This document shows positions 51,785 through 63,702 of a DNA stretch of 64,000 nucleotides, piece by piece. The position numbers and the translations under genes were made by a program. Position 1 is the stretch's first letter. Every line of letters begins with the position of its first letter. The DNA lies in the NCBI GenBank assembly GCA_961205875.1, contig OY540809.1, positions 34,546,267 through 34,610,266 of the forward strand. The letters run 5' to 3'. Under the pieces are notes generated by a model. It did not search any database and was not told the origin of the DNA. It worked only from the letters and a program-made list of their open reading frames with translations. This stretch comes from Sialis fuliginosa (lineage: Eukaryota; Arthropoda; Insecta; Megaloptera; Sialidae).

Positions 51785-52150
51785 TAAGGTGTTTTTTTTT
51801 ATTATTTTTATGTTTTAGCTTTAGATCAAAAGTTAATTGTTCCAAAATTTCAGACTCGTAGATCAAACCTGTGAACAGTGCAAACCGAGTCTTTTTCCCA
51901 TTTGATTAACATGGGAAAAATTATTTTTTTACTTACGTGTGAATATAAAATTAAATAAATTTTTCAACGAGATTTTTACGCATAAGTAAAAAAATAATTT
52001 TTCCCATGTTAATCAAATGGGAAAAAGACTCGGTTTGCACCATTCACAGGTTTGATCTATGAGTCTGAAATTTTGGTACAATTAATTTTTGATTCGAAGC
52101 TAAAACAGGCCAATGGAACCGAAAAAATAAAAAAAAATAAAAAAACACCC
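51785..52150. mobile_element. foldback MITE, copy 3 of 3, with target duplication
   Basis: Ends taaggtgtttttttttatta and aaataaaaaaacaccc. The arms hold ttagatcaaaagttaattgt and its complement. Both flanks are taatgattac (51775-51784 and 52151-52160), a 10-bp duplication. The centre is shorter than in the other two copies. Confidence 0.8.
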
Positions 52151-52543
52151 TAATGATTACGTTAGATTGTGTATTTGAAAAAAAAATGTTTTCTTAATTA
52201 GAGCAGTGCTCTCTGTGACTAGCAAGTATAATTATGCCAAATATTTTATAATTATACTAATATAACATACAATCTTCTTATAATGATGCATAGCAGATAC
52301 TTAATAAATTATGTTGTTGAATATACAAATTATTAACATGCTTAACATGTTTCTATAATTTATCAGCTGTTTTTGTAATTATTAAATAACAAAAAGAGCA
52401 CTTATAATCGTCACTTATGTTTTAACACCTTGTAAGTTAATTTTTAGAAACATATCTCGGGTAACCAAAAGCTGTTAATAACTGTGTTATATATTTAATA
52501 ATATTTTAGTAACTAAATGATTTTAGAATGTCCAATTTGATTC

Positions 52544-52821
52544 CGGGTGTCCACTTTCTGGAAAGTCTGGGAATTTATAAAATTTTTTTAGAAAGTCAGG
52601 GAAAAAAGTGTATAAATTTAAATTGACGAGCAAAAAAAAGAAAAAGGTCATTGAATTGAAAGTAAGTAATAAGTGTAAAATGACCAAAATAAAAAAAAAG
52701 TCTTCGAATTTTATTTCTGCATATTCTTGTCCCGGGGCCCCACCCGAGTCAGGGAATTTTGAATCTGTGGTCAGGAAAAGTCAGGGGAATTTTATTTCCA
52801 AAAACCAGTGGACACCCTGTT
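52544..52821. mobile_element. 278-bp MITE with GGGTGTCCAC ends
   Basis: Ends ccgggtgtccactttctgg and ccagtggacaccctg are inverted, flanked by tttgatt on both sides. The 102-codon frame starting at 52608 runs through it and is not a gene. Confidence 0.6.
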
Positions 52822-53883
52822 TGATTAATAGTAATAATATTTTGATCTATAATACATTATTAAATTGTTTTTTATCTCTCCCGAAAAGTCCTAAAAATTT
52901 ACTTACACTTTATTAGAACGTAAGAGACGCAATGCTTTTAAATATATCAATGAAGCGTAAACGAAATAATTAAATGAAGACTATAAATATTGTAAAATAT
53001 TTTTATATGCAATAATTATTGTATAATTACAATACAGAAAGTTCATTGCTGGAGTGCAGTTATTGTCAACGAGTTAGTTGATTTTCCAATTATAGCATAT
53101 AATTTATGTTATTATAATATATATTGTGATGTGCAAAAAGTGGACAATGTATTTGAATGTGTCGTGCGTTCCACCAAGTAATATTATTACAGTTATTAAA
53201 TAGCTATTATGGTTTAAATATGGTTTATTACTTTCTGACTTATTAAAGATTTAAAATTATATTACTGTCTTATTTTTTGTCCATTTACATTTTATATTAT
53301 TCCAGCAAATAATTATTATATACAGTTCTTGATTTATAAATGACTTCTGTTACTAAATATATAATATATAAACAGGGTGGCCCGGTTTGGGATACAGGTA
53401 TTTTAAGAGCTGATTTTTTGGCTTATTGTGAGTAAAAAATTCAACACCCTCTAAGCTACAGGATGTTTAAAAACTTCCTTCAGAGTAGTACTTACAAACA
53501 AAGAATATCTCATAACTTCCAAAGTAATGTAACTAGAGCAACCACAATGAGTCAGTTTCATAGGTAATTAACTAACGTATTTGTCAGTATTAGCGTTATT
53601 GCTACCGTGTTTCCAGTTCAGAGTTATTGCTCATCATAGTCAAAAAATATGTTTATTTTTTTGAACATTTTTATGAAAATGACATTTTTCCCCAAAAGTA
53701 TATGATAAAAAATACCACTTTTTGGGAAAAATGTCGTGTATGTGTATGTTTAAGTAAGATTAACGGGAACACAAGATGGAAGGTGGAATTTGCTAATGGG
53801 TCGATCATAACAGGATATAACAAACAGGGTGGCCATATTCAACGGAGTTAAGGTTGGGAATTGATAGAGTAAGGTGCTATATA
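52822..53883. other. non-genic, element fragments
   Basis: Two Tc1-type end motifs (acagggtggcc near 53376 and 53826) suggest remnants of another TIR element. Its 74-codon frame has no recognisable domain. Confidence 0.35.
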
Positions 53884-54049
53884 CACTGCCGTTCAAAAGT
53901 TTCCGGGCAGCGGTAAATTCTGCAAAAAATAGTTAAAAACCTGTAATTATTTTAAAACTATTAAACTTTTTCGATAATATTAAATGTTTTAAGGATTGAT
54001 TGATAGAATACAGCAGTTAGAGTAAAATATTTTTTTATTTAAACAAAAA

Positions 54050-54985
54050 TAAATGTCATTTTGTTATCTTATCCAAAAAAGCATCTCTTATATTTACAAC
54101 ATTTCTGACAATTGGTTTTATCTTCTTTCAGGCTTCTAGATCTAGAGGAATCTTCTAGAGATATTATCTTGATGTAGGGTAATATTTTTTTTATCCCACA
54201 GTTCAGTTCATCCCCAGAAAGATTAAGATTAAGTGATTGAACCAGCCAATTGATATTTGAGTCTTCTTCATTTTGAGCAATATAATTTCTACAGAGCTTA
54301 GAAGAACATTTTGGGTCATTATCTTACATGAAAATAAATCCAGGGCTGTTTAGTCGCAGTTCTGACGAACATATTTCTCTTCTAAAATTCGTTGATAGCA
54401 TTTTTTTTTCCGTTATTCTATCTATTTAGATAAGGTTTTTTATTCCTGCAGATGAGACACATCCCCAGACAATCAGGGACACCCCATCTTGTTTCACAGT
54501 TGACACTGAACAATCAGAAATCATTTTTTTACTAACCGTAAGTTCCATGTAAACGCGTCATTTTTGCTCGAACACGTTAAACTTTTCATAAAACATTTCT
54601 GCAGTTCTCAATTTTAAAATTCTGGTGGTTTTGTCTTTATTTTATTTATTTCATTTGATTCTACAGTCATAGAAACAGTTTTCTCACCGTAACTCGTCCA
54701 TTAAGGTTCAACTTGTAAAGCCCTCTTTTTACCGTTGATACAGAGACTCCTTTAGCATGAAAACGATTGAATTCAATGCCTGTTTGAGATGCTGTCAATC
54801 ATCGATTTCTATTACATATTACTGTAATGGTCTTACTCTCTGCAGCTGTCGAATATTTAGGCCTCCTAATTAGTTTTTTGGTTGTGTAAACACCCGTCGA
54901 CTTAAACCGAACGGTTGTTTCATGAACTTTCGATTTCAATATTTTTAAATTTTCAGCAATAGCTCGTTTTAAATATCCATCTATA
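54050..54985 (-). pseudogene. Tc1-like transposase pseudogene
   Basis: Minus-strand translation gives recognisable pieces in order, interrupted by stops and frameshifts: GYLKRAIAENLKILK (N-terminal helix-turn-helix), TTKKLIRRPKYS (hook-like linker), then DNDPKCSSKLCRNYIAQ, corresponding to the second catalytic Asp region, and a LSGDELNCGIKK-like segment near the third. At least five in-frame stops rule out function. Confidence 0.8.
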
Positions 54986-55371
54986 TATTATAAAAGCACC
55001 GAGGATTGTTTTTCAACACTAATATTATTTTATTTTTCTATCATAAACTGTGCATCCTAGATGTTAGTACACTTTCAGAAGTTCGACAATAACTGAAGGA
55101 ATAGGGGTTGCATTCGGCTAGTATATTCCTAAATTTTTCAAAATGCACTTGCTATTAATTAATTTTATTCCTAAAATCCAAATAATCCAATAATGTGAGT
55201 TAGAGTAACTGAACTGTTCAAATATACTGTACGTTAAATTCGCTGAAAAATTATATTTTGTATATTTTTACCTGAATTTCAGTATTTTCAAAATGGTTAA
55301 GGTAACTCATGGTAAAAGTTTAATTTTAACTGCTCAGTACATAAAACTAAATCACTGTAATGTACTTATTA

Positions 55372-55872
55372 ATAGACTTGTGTAGTTCATGAATGAACTA
55401 GTTCAAAAGAGCACTCCCACACGTTTTCAATTTTTTTTACCAATTTTGAAATTATTTTACTAAAGATATATTATATTGAATTTTTTTAAGTACACACGAA
55501 TATGTCTGTCAAAAGCACGTGATATTTATATTACTTTATGGCAATAAAAAAAAGGAATATCACAGATTTTAATAAAATTTAAATATTTTGTTTAAAAATA
55601 TCGATCTTGTACATAAATTAATAACGAATTGAAAATTGCAGCAGTTTGCATATCTATAGTTTGATGAAAAAAATAGTACTTTAAATTACTAATTAAACAA
55701 TTTAATTATACATTAAAAATCCAACAATCCAATATATCTAAATCAATAAATTGTCATCGTATAGTCCGGAAAAAAATTCTATGAACTAAAAGAACTAGAA
55801 AAACGAACTAGTTCATTAAAGACCACTGAACTATAGGGAGCGCTCTCTGTCATGAACTAAAATGGCCAACTC
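55372..55872. mobile_element. element nested in the Tc1 copy
   Basis: Flanked on both sides by tacttatta (55363-55371 and 55873-55881), a 9-bp direct repeat. It starts atagacttgtgtagttcatg with aatgaactagttc and ends gaactagttcattaaagacc and on to catgaactaaaatggccaac. The ends are weakly inverted. Confidence 0.65.
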
Positions 55873-56121
55873 TACTTATTATCAGTATAAAAATCAAATA
55901 AAATATTATTTTAATAGGTGTCCGGAAACTTTTAAACGGCAGTGTATATTTAAATTATTTTTTATTTTATTTTATGCTCATATTTATCAGGTTTTTTTTA
56001 GCAAATCTACTATATTGTTGGGTACTGTAGTTTTTATTGTTATGGTGCAGACTACCCTGAAAGGTTTACTTATTAATATTAAATACAATAAAAAAAAACA
56101 TGAAAAGTACACACAATATTT

Positions 56122-56127
56122 TTTATT
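56122..56127 (-). terminator. polyadenylation signal AATAAA for CHMP7
   Basis: tttatt on the plus strand about 65 nt beyond the CHMP7 stop codon reads AATAAA on the minus strand. Confidence 0.5.
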
Positions 56128-56190
56128 AAAAAATCAAAACTACACAAGATAAAATCGGTTAACAATAATAAATAACAAAATAAATCATTT

Positions 56191-59100
56191 TTATTTATCC
56201 GTTGCAAGCATTTTCTTTACCATTAATTCTTCTTTTTCATGTTCAGTAGATGGAGAACTACGTAAGGCATTTAATCTTTTCTCTAATTGTTCGATATCTG
56301 ATAAGCTATCCTCAAGTTTTGTCGGTTTTGGAGGAGGAGTAGGTGGAGTTTCACTTTTCAACAGATCTTCTAACTCTTCTTCTAGTTCAATATCTTCTAA
56401 TTGATCAGGAGATAAATTTCGTTTTAACGTAGATTGAATGTCATCATGCATTTCAAATATCTGCAATAAAATAATTATTTTGATGTTTATGTGCTGACTA
56501 TTTAAGGGCCAATTCACACTAGTCCCGGTCCGGTCTCGCTTCAGTAAAATATTTAGTATAGTAAATACTGTATTGGAGTGTGACTGGAGCAAGACTAGAC
56601 GGGATTGGCATGATAGTCTGAATTGACCCTAATTGTTCTTGGTTTCTGAGTGTAGAAAAGAAAGAAGCCTACATACATGATTAAAGTTAAAATTTGTATT
56701 GTAAAAGTTATTTTTAGGGTTCTGAAGAAACTATTAATCTCACTTTGTCGTCTGTCCGTCCGTACTTTTCACTCAAAGCTAAATAACTCGTAAACTATAT
56801 AAGCTAGAAACTTGAAATTTTTACTGAACATGTAAAATGACACCCTCTATTAAAATATGTACAAATTCATTGAATAAATAATTATCCAGGGGGGGGGGGG
56901 GGCAATGAGGAGCTAAAGCTAGGTAAAAAAATATTTTTTTTATACCAAGGCATGTGGCAAGTTAAAATGTATAACCAAACAAGCGGAATTTGACCCTTAT
57001 TCTATTTTTTTTCAATCAAAAATGGTGCCTGTAGGGGGCTTTAAAGCAAATCCAAAAAAACAAAAAAATTGTATACCAAGATGTACATCTCAATTAGTAG
57101 AATTTGACCATATTTTTATTTTTTTTTCTAATTAAAAAATGTCGCCTGTAGGGGGCTAAAAGCAGTATTTTATTTTGTCCCCCCCCCACTTCTAACTCTG
57201 TATTAATAATAAATATTCAGTGTTCTTAAAAAAACGTATGTTTAAAAAAATTTAACTCATATGTATTTATCCAGCCCCGAAAATTTTTCTTACTACGCCA
57301 TTGGGGACTACGAACGACAAATACTAAAGTCAACAATATAATTTTAAATTTTGGAATAATATGGAGGGGTGTAATTTTTAATTTTTATTTTCATATCTAG
57401 GCATGTGGTATGTCAAAATGTACATCTCAATTAGTATTTTTCTAACTAAAAAATGTCGCCTGTAGGGGGCTAAAAGCAGTATTTTATTTTGTCCACTCTA
57501 CCTCTAGCTCGGTAACTACTGGCTCAAAGAATCTGAAAAAAATTTGGTAACGAGGCTTTGGTGGGACTACCAACGACAAATACTAAAGTCAACAATATAA
57601 TTTTAAATTTTGGAATTATTATTTTGATATCTAGGCAAGTGGGGTGTCAAAATATAGATCTCAATTAGTAGAACTTGACACTTTTTTATATTTTTATCTA
57701 ACTTAAAAATGCACCTGTAAAATGTAGTACGTACTTCGGAACCCTTATGGCATACACTCGTGTATGTCTTGCTCGAATTATTTACTTAATGACGATACTC
57801 AACTACTCAAATATTTCATATATAGAATGATTTACAACTAGTGTAAAACAATTTTACAGTAGATAGAGGATATAATTTTAAACAAAAAACTTTATGTGAA
57901 CCTGTGTCCGGAAATTCTTCATGAGGGAGTTAGTCTTTTGCCCAAAATTAGTGTTTATTTAATATCTAGAGAACCTATTGTGGTACAGTTATGAAATTTG
58001 ATGCAAAGTTTGGTATTAATAAGTGTTATTTTTTTCGCGTATCAAATAATAATAAATTAGACCAGAAGGCAGTGAGCCCGCCGATTTTTATCAAGTATTT
58101 TTTTGTTCTTTAATTTTTTTCTATAAGTTGGGTACTTATAGAAAATTATATGACACAAAATACAAAAAAATATACGTTGTTTATTTTTCATAATATCAAT
58201 CGTTTTCGAGAAATATCGAAAAAAATAAAATACTGCAGAATTTTATTTAATGCGGATGTTTCAAATTACACTAAATAAGTTTGTATTCTTGTTCTATAAT
58301 TAAAAATAAGATAAACTGTTAATATAAATATACCTCCTAATACTTATCATCATAGAGTTATAGCCAGTTGTATTACTGTCACACGTACTTTACTAACATG
58401 ATTAAAAAACGAAATTATAAATGGCTATTTGTTGTTGAAAATGCACTTTTGGAGGTATATTTATATTAACTGTTTATCTTATTTTTAATTATAGAACAAT
58501 AATATAAACTTATTTAGTGTAATTTGAAGCATCCGTATTAAGTAAAATTCTGCAGTACCTACTTAATTTTTTTCGATATTTTTCGAATACGGTTGATCTT
58601 ATGAAAAATGAACAAAGTATATTTTTGTGTATTTTGTATCATATAATCTTCTACAAGTATCCAACTCAAGAAAAAATGAAAGAACAAAAAAATACCTACT
58701 TGATAAAAATCGGCGGGCCCACTGGCTCCATACACCCATTGTCTAAATTATTATTATTTGATACTGGAAATCGATAAAACTTATTAATACTAAACTCTGT
58801 ATCAAATTTCATTACTGTATCACAATGGGTTCTCTTGATATTAAATAAATACTAATTTTGGGCAAATGACTGTAGCTCGTTAAAATTACATCCTCGATCT
58901 ACTGTTAATTTTTTTTACACTAGTTGTAAATATATGTATTTAAAATAATCTAATCAAAAGATTTTATTTTAAAAATTAGAAGAGAACATTTTTTCCACAA
59001 AAATTTTTACTAAACTTTACTTAGCAGCGTGGTTCTAGGCTAGAGCCCTGTTAGCCCCCCTCCCGCCCTTGTGGGGTTATAATCAGGAACCTAAATATTA

Positions 59101-62100
59101 TGTTTTTTTATCTTTATAAATTGTGAAAAATATACAAATTAAATTATTCAACAATTGCAATAATATGTCATTGATAATATATGTTTCTAATTCAACATTC
59201 TTTGAAAAAGGTCACCATGTGAGTAATAGCATTGACAATGATCAGGGACGGAGGAAGGTGAGTACGATGCGTGATTTTCATGCAGGCGCCAATCACCGAA
59301 GGCGGTGAAATTTGAATATAATGTGTGAGAATAGTATTTTCAGGATTAAGTAAAAAATTATATAAGGAGTAAAAAAAAGAAAGAGAGCGCAAAAGAAAAT
59401 TAAAGGGGCGGCAAAATCATAATGACAACCAAAAATATATATTGTTAATTATATTATGATACATATTATACAGGGTGTCCCAAGACTGTGTCAAAGTTCA
59501 ATATTTCATTTATTATAACAAATGGAAGAAAACTTTAAATACAAATTGTATTCTTTGTACAGGCTGTATCAAAACTCTGAACTTAACTTTTTTCAAAATT
59601 TTCAAATGGAACACCCTATATATTTTCACATTTTCGAATTGCCTGTTCAATTCTAAATACATTTTATAAACTATGTTCTATACCTAAATCCAGCCGTTAA
59701 AAAGTTTATTTGAAGATTTTTTAAATCTTAACATGTTTTATAAATACAATACAACTTTATTATTATCCATAAAACAATTTGCTAGAACTTACAAACTTTA
59801 ACAACATGAAAATCTAGAAATTAAATAAACAAAATGATACACAAAAGTTAATTTTTTTTGTTCAAAATGTCCACCAACGGCGTTAAGACCTATCATTCAA
59901 ATTCAATTAAATCTTCAAATAACTTTTTAACGGCTGGATTTAGGTATGGAACATAGTTTATAAAATGTATTTAGAATTGAACAGGCAATTCGAAAATGTG
60001 AAAATATATAGGGTGTTCCATTTGAAAATTTTGAAAAAAGTTAAGTTCAGAGTTTTGATACACCCTGTACAAAGAATACAATTTTGTAAATGTTTGATGT
60101 AATATCGCAATAATAGAGCATATGCCAAAATTATTTTTAGCAGAAAACAAAAGTTTTTTTGTTGTAATTAGAAAATTACAAGGTGTTGAAAATAACCCAA
60201 TTTTCTTACAAAAATGGCCATAATTTCTAAACCGCTCAGTATAAACCTACATATGCTTATATCAAAATATCCAGAAAAATAAATGCTTTTAGATTATCAA
60301 TCAAAAATATACGCATTGTATTTAAAAAAACATAACTTTGATTTGTAACGCACTTATGGGACATCCTATATAAATATAACTATTTTTAAAATATGCGGCT
60401 TGTCTAACCTAACAACTTTTGTATTTAAAGTTTTCTTCCATTTGTTATAATAAATGAAATATTGAACTTTGACACAGTCTTGGGACACCCTGTATATGAT
60501 GCATTAATTATGATTTGTTAATTTGGACAATAGTAAATAATTGAGGGCCTGATTTTAAATAAAATTAAGAAATTAAAAATCTTTAATATATGTTAACATA
60601 ATTAATTAATATTCGTAACAATAATAAGTTAAATAATAATTGAAACAGTGGCCCCAACAATTATATTTACGTATTTAAATTATTAATTGAATGGCCGAAA
60701 AAAAACCTGGTCAAGAAAAATTTCTTATGGGGTCCGCCAACAGTTCCAATCTGGGGGCTCGTGATATCATGTGGGGGCCATAATTGCAGCTATAGCAAAT
60801 ATATTTTATATTATAATACATTATATTGTATTGAAATAAATTATTTATTTATTTTCATCTCAAATGTAGAATTTACAATTCCCAATTTGAAATTGATTAG
60901 TCTAAATTTGAACTTAAAATGGTATAATCTCCTTTACTCCGCTATAATATTTTTATTTACACATTGTGCGTTCGTTTATAGATGTCATCCTTTTTTAATT
61001 TAAATAAATTCACAACATAAATATTTCAGGAATAACAGTAAAAAAATAAAATTATTTATCGGTTAAAGAAACAAAAAAAATATATATAATTGACTTTCGG
61101 TTTTTCGGGAAAAACCCGGTTTTACGGTTTTGGTAAATTTTAACAAAAAACCCGGTTAACCGGTTTCGGTTAAAATCGGTTTACAAGCCCTAGTACGCAG
61201 GTCTTTGAAAAATCGAAAGAACTCATTTCCCTCTGGTAATAGACATTTTTTAAGATAGAGAACCTGAGTTGGGGGGTGGTCCAGTCAAAATTCGTCCCAA
61301 CCCCATTTAAGGAGTATCCTAATGTGTATAGCCAGTTCCGTACGTTTAACACATCTCACAAGGGAACCTTTTCAAGTGGCATATTCAGATCGAATTTAAA
61401 TTCTGTATATAGTTAAAGGGGGTCAGGGTAAATAAGAAAAAAATTATCTTAGCTGCGGTAAAACGGTTTAAGGGGGTGAAACACCTCTATGAAAATGTGC
61501 AAAATAATCATATATTTCAAATAACTTTGAAACTAATGAAGATTGAAAAAAATTTGTAATACGAAATTTTTATGATTTTTTGTGCTCTTTCAAATGACAA
61601 CAACAGTAGAAATTCGAAAAAATAAAAATGTCGTATTATAAATTTTTTTCAATCTTCATTAGTTATAGAGTTATTTGAAATATATGATTATTTTGCACAT
61701 TTTCATTGGGGTGTTACACCCCCTTAAACGTTTTACCGCAGCTAAGATAATTTTTTTCTTACTTACCCTGACCCCATGGGCGCCGGCAGAATTTCTTCCA
61801 GGGGGGTGCATCTAGATATAGAAAATTAAATTATATATAAAATAATTAAAAAAAAGGTCTTCACATTACAGAGTAAACTTGACGCGACCAAAAAAACCTG
61901 ACCTGAATTTTAAATTAAAAATTGTATTTCTTAATTTTTTAGTTTTTTCATTTTTGCCAGGGGGGTGCAAGTGCACCTCCTTGCACCCCCCTACCGGCGC
62001 CCATGCCTGACCCCCTCTAACTATATACAAAATTTAAATTCGATCTGAATATGCCAATTGAGAAGGTTCCCTTGTAAGAAGCGCAGGCAGGTATGTGACC

Positions 62101-62339
62101 CTTTGCACACTTACATCCTGTACTTCAGCCACCAGATCATCTACACTATCCTCCGTGAGTCCTGCGGAAGACAGCGCCTCCTTAAGCGCGGCGGTTCCGG
62201 ACCGGTAGGTACTGGCGACCCCGGCGTCTATCTGTGCGTCACCGACACGCCCCAACAGCGCCTGCACGTTGTTCAGGACGGTAGCTCGCCTTGTGATCTG
62301 TGCATCGATAGTGCGCTTCTTACGTAACGAGTTAGTTGC
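56191..62339 (-). CDS. CHMP7: CHMP7 (ESCRT-III), last two coding exons
   Basis: Exon 62339-62115 (75 codons, ATNSLRKKRTIDAQITRRAT to EVQD) joins in phase 0 to exon 56460-56191 (IFEMHDDIQSTLKR to MLATDK and stop). The first holds the basic and middle part of the SNF7 domain (LLGRVGDAQIDAG, TAALKEALSSAGL), recognisably CHMP7. The second holds the acidic C-terminal region, a proline stretch (PPTPPPKP) and a helix, IEQLEKRLNALR, that fits the MIM1 pattern LxxRLxxLR binding the MIT domain of Vps4. CHMP7 recruits ESCRT-III to the inner nuclear membrane for envelope resealing. The N-terminal winged-helix exons would lie beyond the window end. The intron is 5.65 kb and made largely of palindromic repeats. 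The upstream exon is unusually CpG-rich. Confidence 0.82.
56714..56880. repeat. dispersed repeat shared with 20.2 kb
   Basis: Starts agggttctgaagaaactatt, then gtcgtctgtccgtccgtact and ctaaataactcgtaaacta, parallel to the repeat at 20204-20300. It lies in the CHMP7 intron. Confidence 0.5.
56885..57720. repeat. block with repeated TGTCGCCTGTAGGGGGC units
   Basis: Starts with a G run followed by ctaaagctaggtaaaaaaat and ataccaaggcatgtggc, as in 12430-12500. The unit with gcctgtagggggct, ccaggcatgtgg-like and gtacatctcaattagtag sequences recurs three or four times over about 800 bp. Confidence 0.55.
57822..58932. mobile_element. 1.1-kb palindromic element in the CHMP7 intron
   Basis: Left arm (tgatttacaactagtgtaaa, acagtagatagaggatataa, gagcccgccgatttttatca) is inverted at the right (tgataaaaatcggcgggccc, acatcctcgatctactgtta, acactagttgtaaata). 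It is the fullest copy of a family with fragments at 5066-5275 and 24975-25385. Confidence 0.75.
58985..59460. repeat. inverted copy of the 17.4-kb repeat and flank
   Basis: 59245-59440 contains agtacgatgcgtgattttca, caggcgccaatcacc, gaaagagagcgc and ggcggcaaaatcataatgac, the inverse of blocks at 17510-17690. The left part holds no gene. Confidence 0.5.
59471..60492. mobile_element. 1.0-kb palindromic TA-flanked MITE
   Basis: Ends cagggtgtcccaagactgtg and cacagtcttgggacaccctg are inverted and bordered by TA. Arms continue through gttcaatatttcatttatta and, in the inner part, atccagccgttaaaaagttt. An incomplete copy is at 8037-8540. It lies in the CHMP7 intron. Confidence 0.8.
60493..61355. 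other. CHMP7 intron, repeat fragments
   Basis: 61090-61195 carries cggttttacggttttggtaa and ggttaaccggtttcgg tracts ending acaagccctagta, a probable half of a MITE related in style to the CAGGGCTTCGAACC family. The rest shows nothing. Confidence 0.35.
61356..62078. mobile_element. palindromic element 35 bp from a CHMP7 splice donor
   Basis: Left arm cacaagggaaccttttcaag, tggcatattcagatcgaatt, taagggggtgaaacacc is inverted in the right arm, which ends agaaggttcccttgtaag. The arms are about 300 bp. The right arm is interrupted by the insertion at 61776-62005. Its right edge is about 35 bp from the exon end at 62115. Confidence 0.75.
61776..62005. mobile_element. 230-bp MITE nested in the palindrome, 9-bp duplication
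   Basis: Ends atgggcgccggcaga and ctaccggcgcccatg are inverted, flanked by cctgacccc on both sides (61767-61775 and 62006-62014). The host palindrome arm reads through when this insert is left out. The subterminal sequence aggggggtgca is repeated at both sides. Confidence 0.8.
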
Positions 62340-62991
62340 CTGAAAAAAAATAAAAATAAAATAAATTGAGTTGTTCAATAGACCAAAGATCATAAAAAGT
62401 TGATTTAGTAAATAGACAGATCCGTCGTTACATATTTTGATAGCCTATGCATTTTAACCCCTTAACGCCCAAAAGAAAACTACAACATGCAGAAGATTTT
62501 TTTTTAAAGAAATTAAGTACCTATACAATACTATACATACAATATACCAACAAAAACTTTTTTTTATATTTAGAAAAAAAATAACGGTATGCATTCGAGC
62601 GAGTAAATTTTGCAGATATGAAGTCTATTTTGTGTGATTTAAACAAAATTCTAAATCACATACTTCAGTTGGATAAAATTTATTAGCATATCACATGCCT
62701 CTATTCATATACAAATAATTCACAGCAATTAAAACACGTTTAAACACACATGATACTAATAATGTTAACAGATTTTGTTTGTTGCACTATACTAGCATCT
62801 GAATTTTAAGGAAATATTGTGAATTAATATCCATAGAAAGCAACACGAATTATAAAATGAAGTGTACACAAATACGGGGGGCGTTGATGGGTTAATAATT
62901 TTACTAGACTACTTATTACTTATTCACTAATTCTGTTTTGATATCCCGAATATTTTACACATTTTCACTAAGGGAACCAAGCAGGGCCGTA
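62340..62991. other. CHMP7 intron, no exon seen
   Basis: AT-rich. The polypyrimidine tract and AG acceptor of the CHMP7 exon are at 62340-62360. No further upstream exon was recognised to the window end. Confidence 0.4.
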
Positions 62992-63702
62992 ACTTCAGGC
63001 TCGGATGTCTCGGGGCAAAAAGTGACTGAGGGGCCTCCTGAATATGAAAAATTGAAGACTTTTTTTTGATCCTTACTTCGAATTTTAATGACCTTTTTTT
63101 AGTCGACTATCTCAAGTTTTCTATTTTACACTTTCTACTAACAATAAGTTTCATAAATAATAAGTGTATACAATTCAAGTTGGCAACGAAAAAAAAGGTT
63201 ATTAAAATCAAAATTTGTAATAAGTGTAACCAGGGCTTCGAACTGGAACTGAACCGAAAACCGGAAAAACCGTTATTTTTTGCCGGAACGAAAACCGAAA
63301 TAAAAATATAGGTTTTTACGGTTCAGTATACATGTTAAAATACGCGCGTTAACATGATCTTAATTCCCACTTCAATTGTCATTCGTACTATCATACAAGT
63401 ACCATAAAATATTCTAAATTATGGTAGAAAAAAATTTTTTAATAGAAATAATTTTTTTTAAATAATCACTCGGAGCTGAATCGAAAACCGAAAAACCCGT
63501 TATTTTTTGCGGAACGAAAACCGGAACCGAACCGAAATATATTTTTTTACTCGAACCGGAACGAAAACTGAAACGAAAAAAATAACGGTTCGAAGCCCTG
63601 GCTGTGTAACATTTTCAAGAATCAAATAAAAATAAAAGTTTTATGCAGCCGCGGGGGCCCCGGGGCACTGTTTCAGTTGGCTCGGTGGTAGTTACGGTCC
63701 TG
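62992..63702. mobile_element. hAT-type MITE with a nested MITE
   Basis: Ends cagggccgtaacttcagg and gtagttacggtcctg are inverted, flanked by gaaccaag and gaaccagg (7 of 8). It is interrupted by the element at 63231-63600. Directly after it another end of the same family begins (aggaccgtaacta at 63709). Confidence 0.75.
63231..63600. mobile_element. nested hAT-type MITE, third CAGGGCTTCGAAC copy
   Basis: Ends cagggcttcgaactgg and cggttcgaagccctg are inverted. It is near-identical in structure to 50511-50858, with the atcactcggagctgaa core. Confidence 0.75.

Larger units (their letters stand above)
53884..55944 (-). mobile_element. degenerate Tc1-like transposon with a nested element
   Basis: Ends CACTGCCGTTCAAAAGTTTC with CGGGCA and TGTCCGGAAACTTTTAAACG with GCAGTG are inverted and bordered by TA. 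The minus-strand interior is a broken Tc1/Tc3 transposase. A separate element was inserted later at 55372-55872. Confidence 0.85.

Noticed and set aside
52608..52916. 102-codon plus-strand frame
   Set aside because: It crosses a MITE with target duplication and has low-complexity Lys-rich content and no splice-site support.
53627..53851. 74-codon plus-strand frame
   Set aside because: Lies among Tc1-type end fragments. The peptide resembles no family and has no supporting exons.
62058..62327. Plus-strand frame of 89 codons
   Set aside because: It is the complement of the CHMP7 exon, whose minus-strand frame has a clear SNF7-domain match and splice sites.
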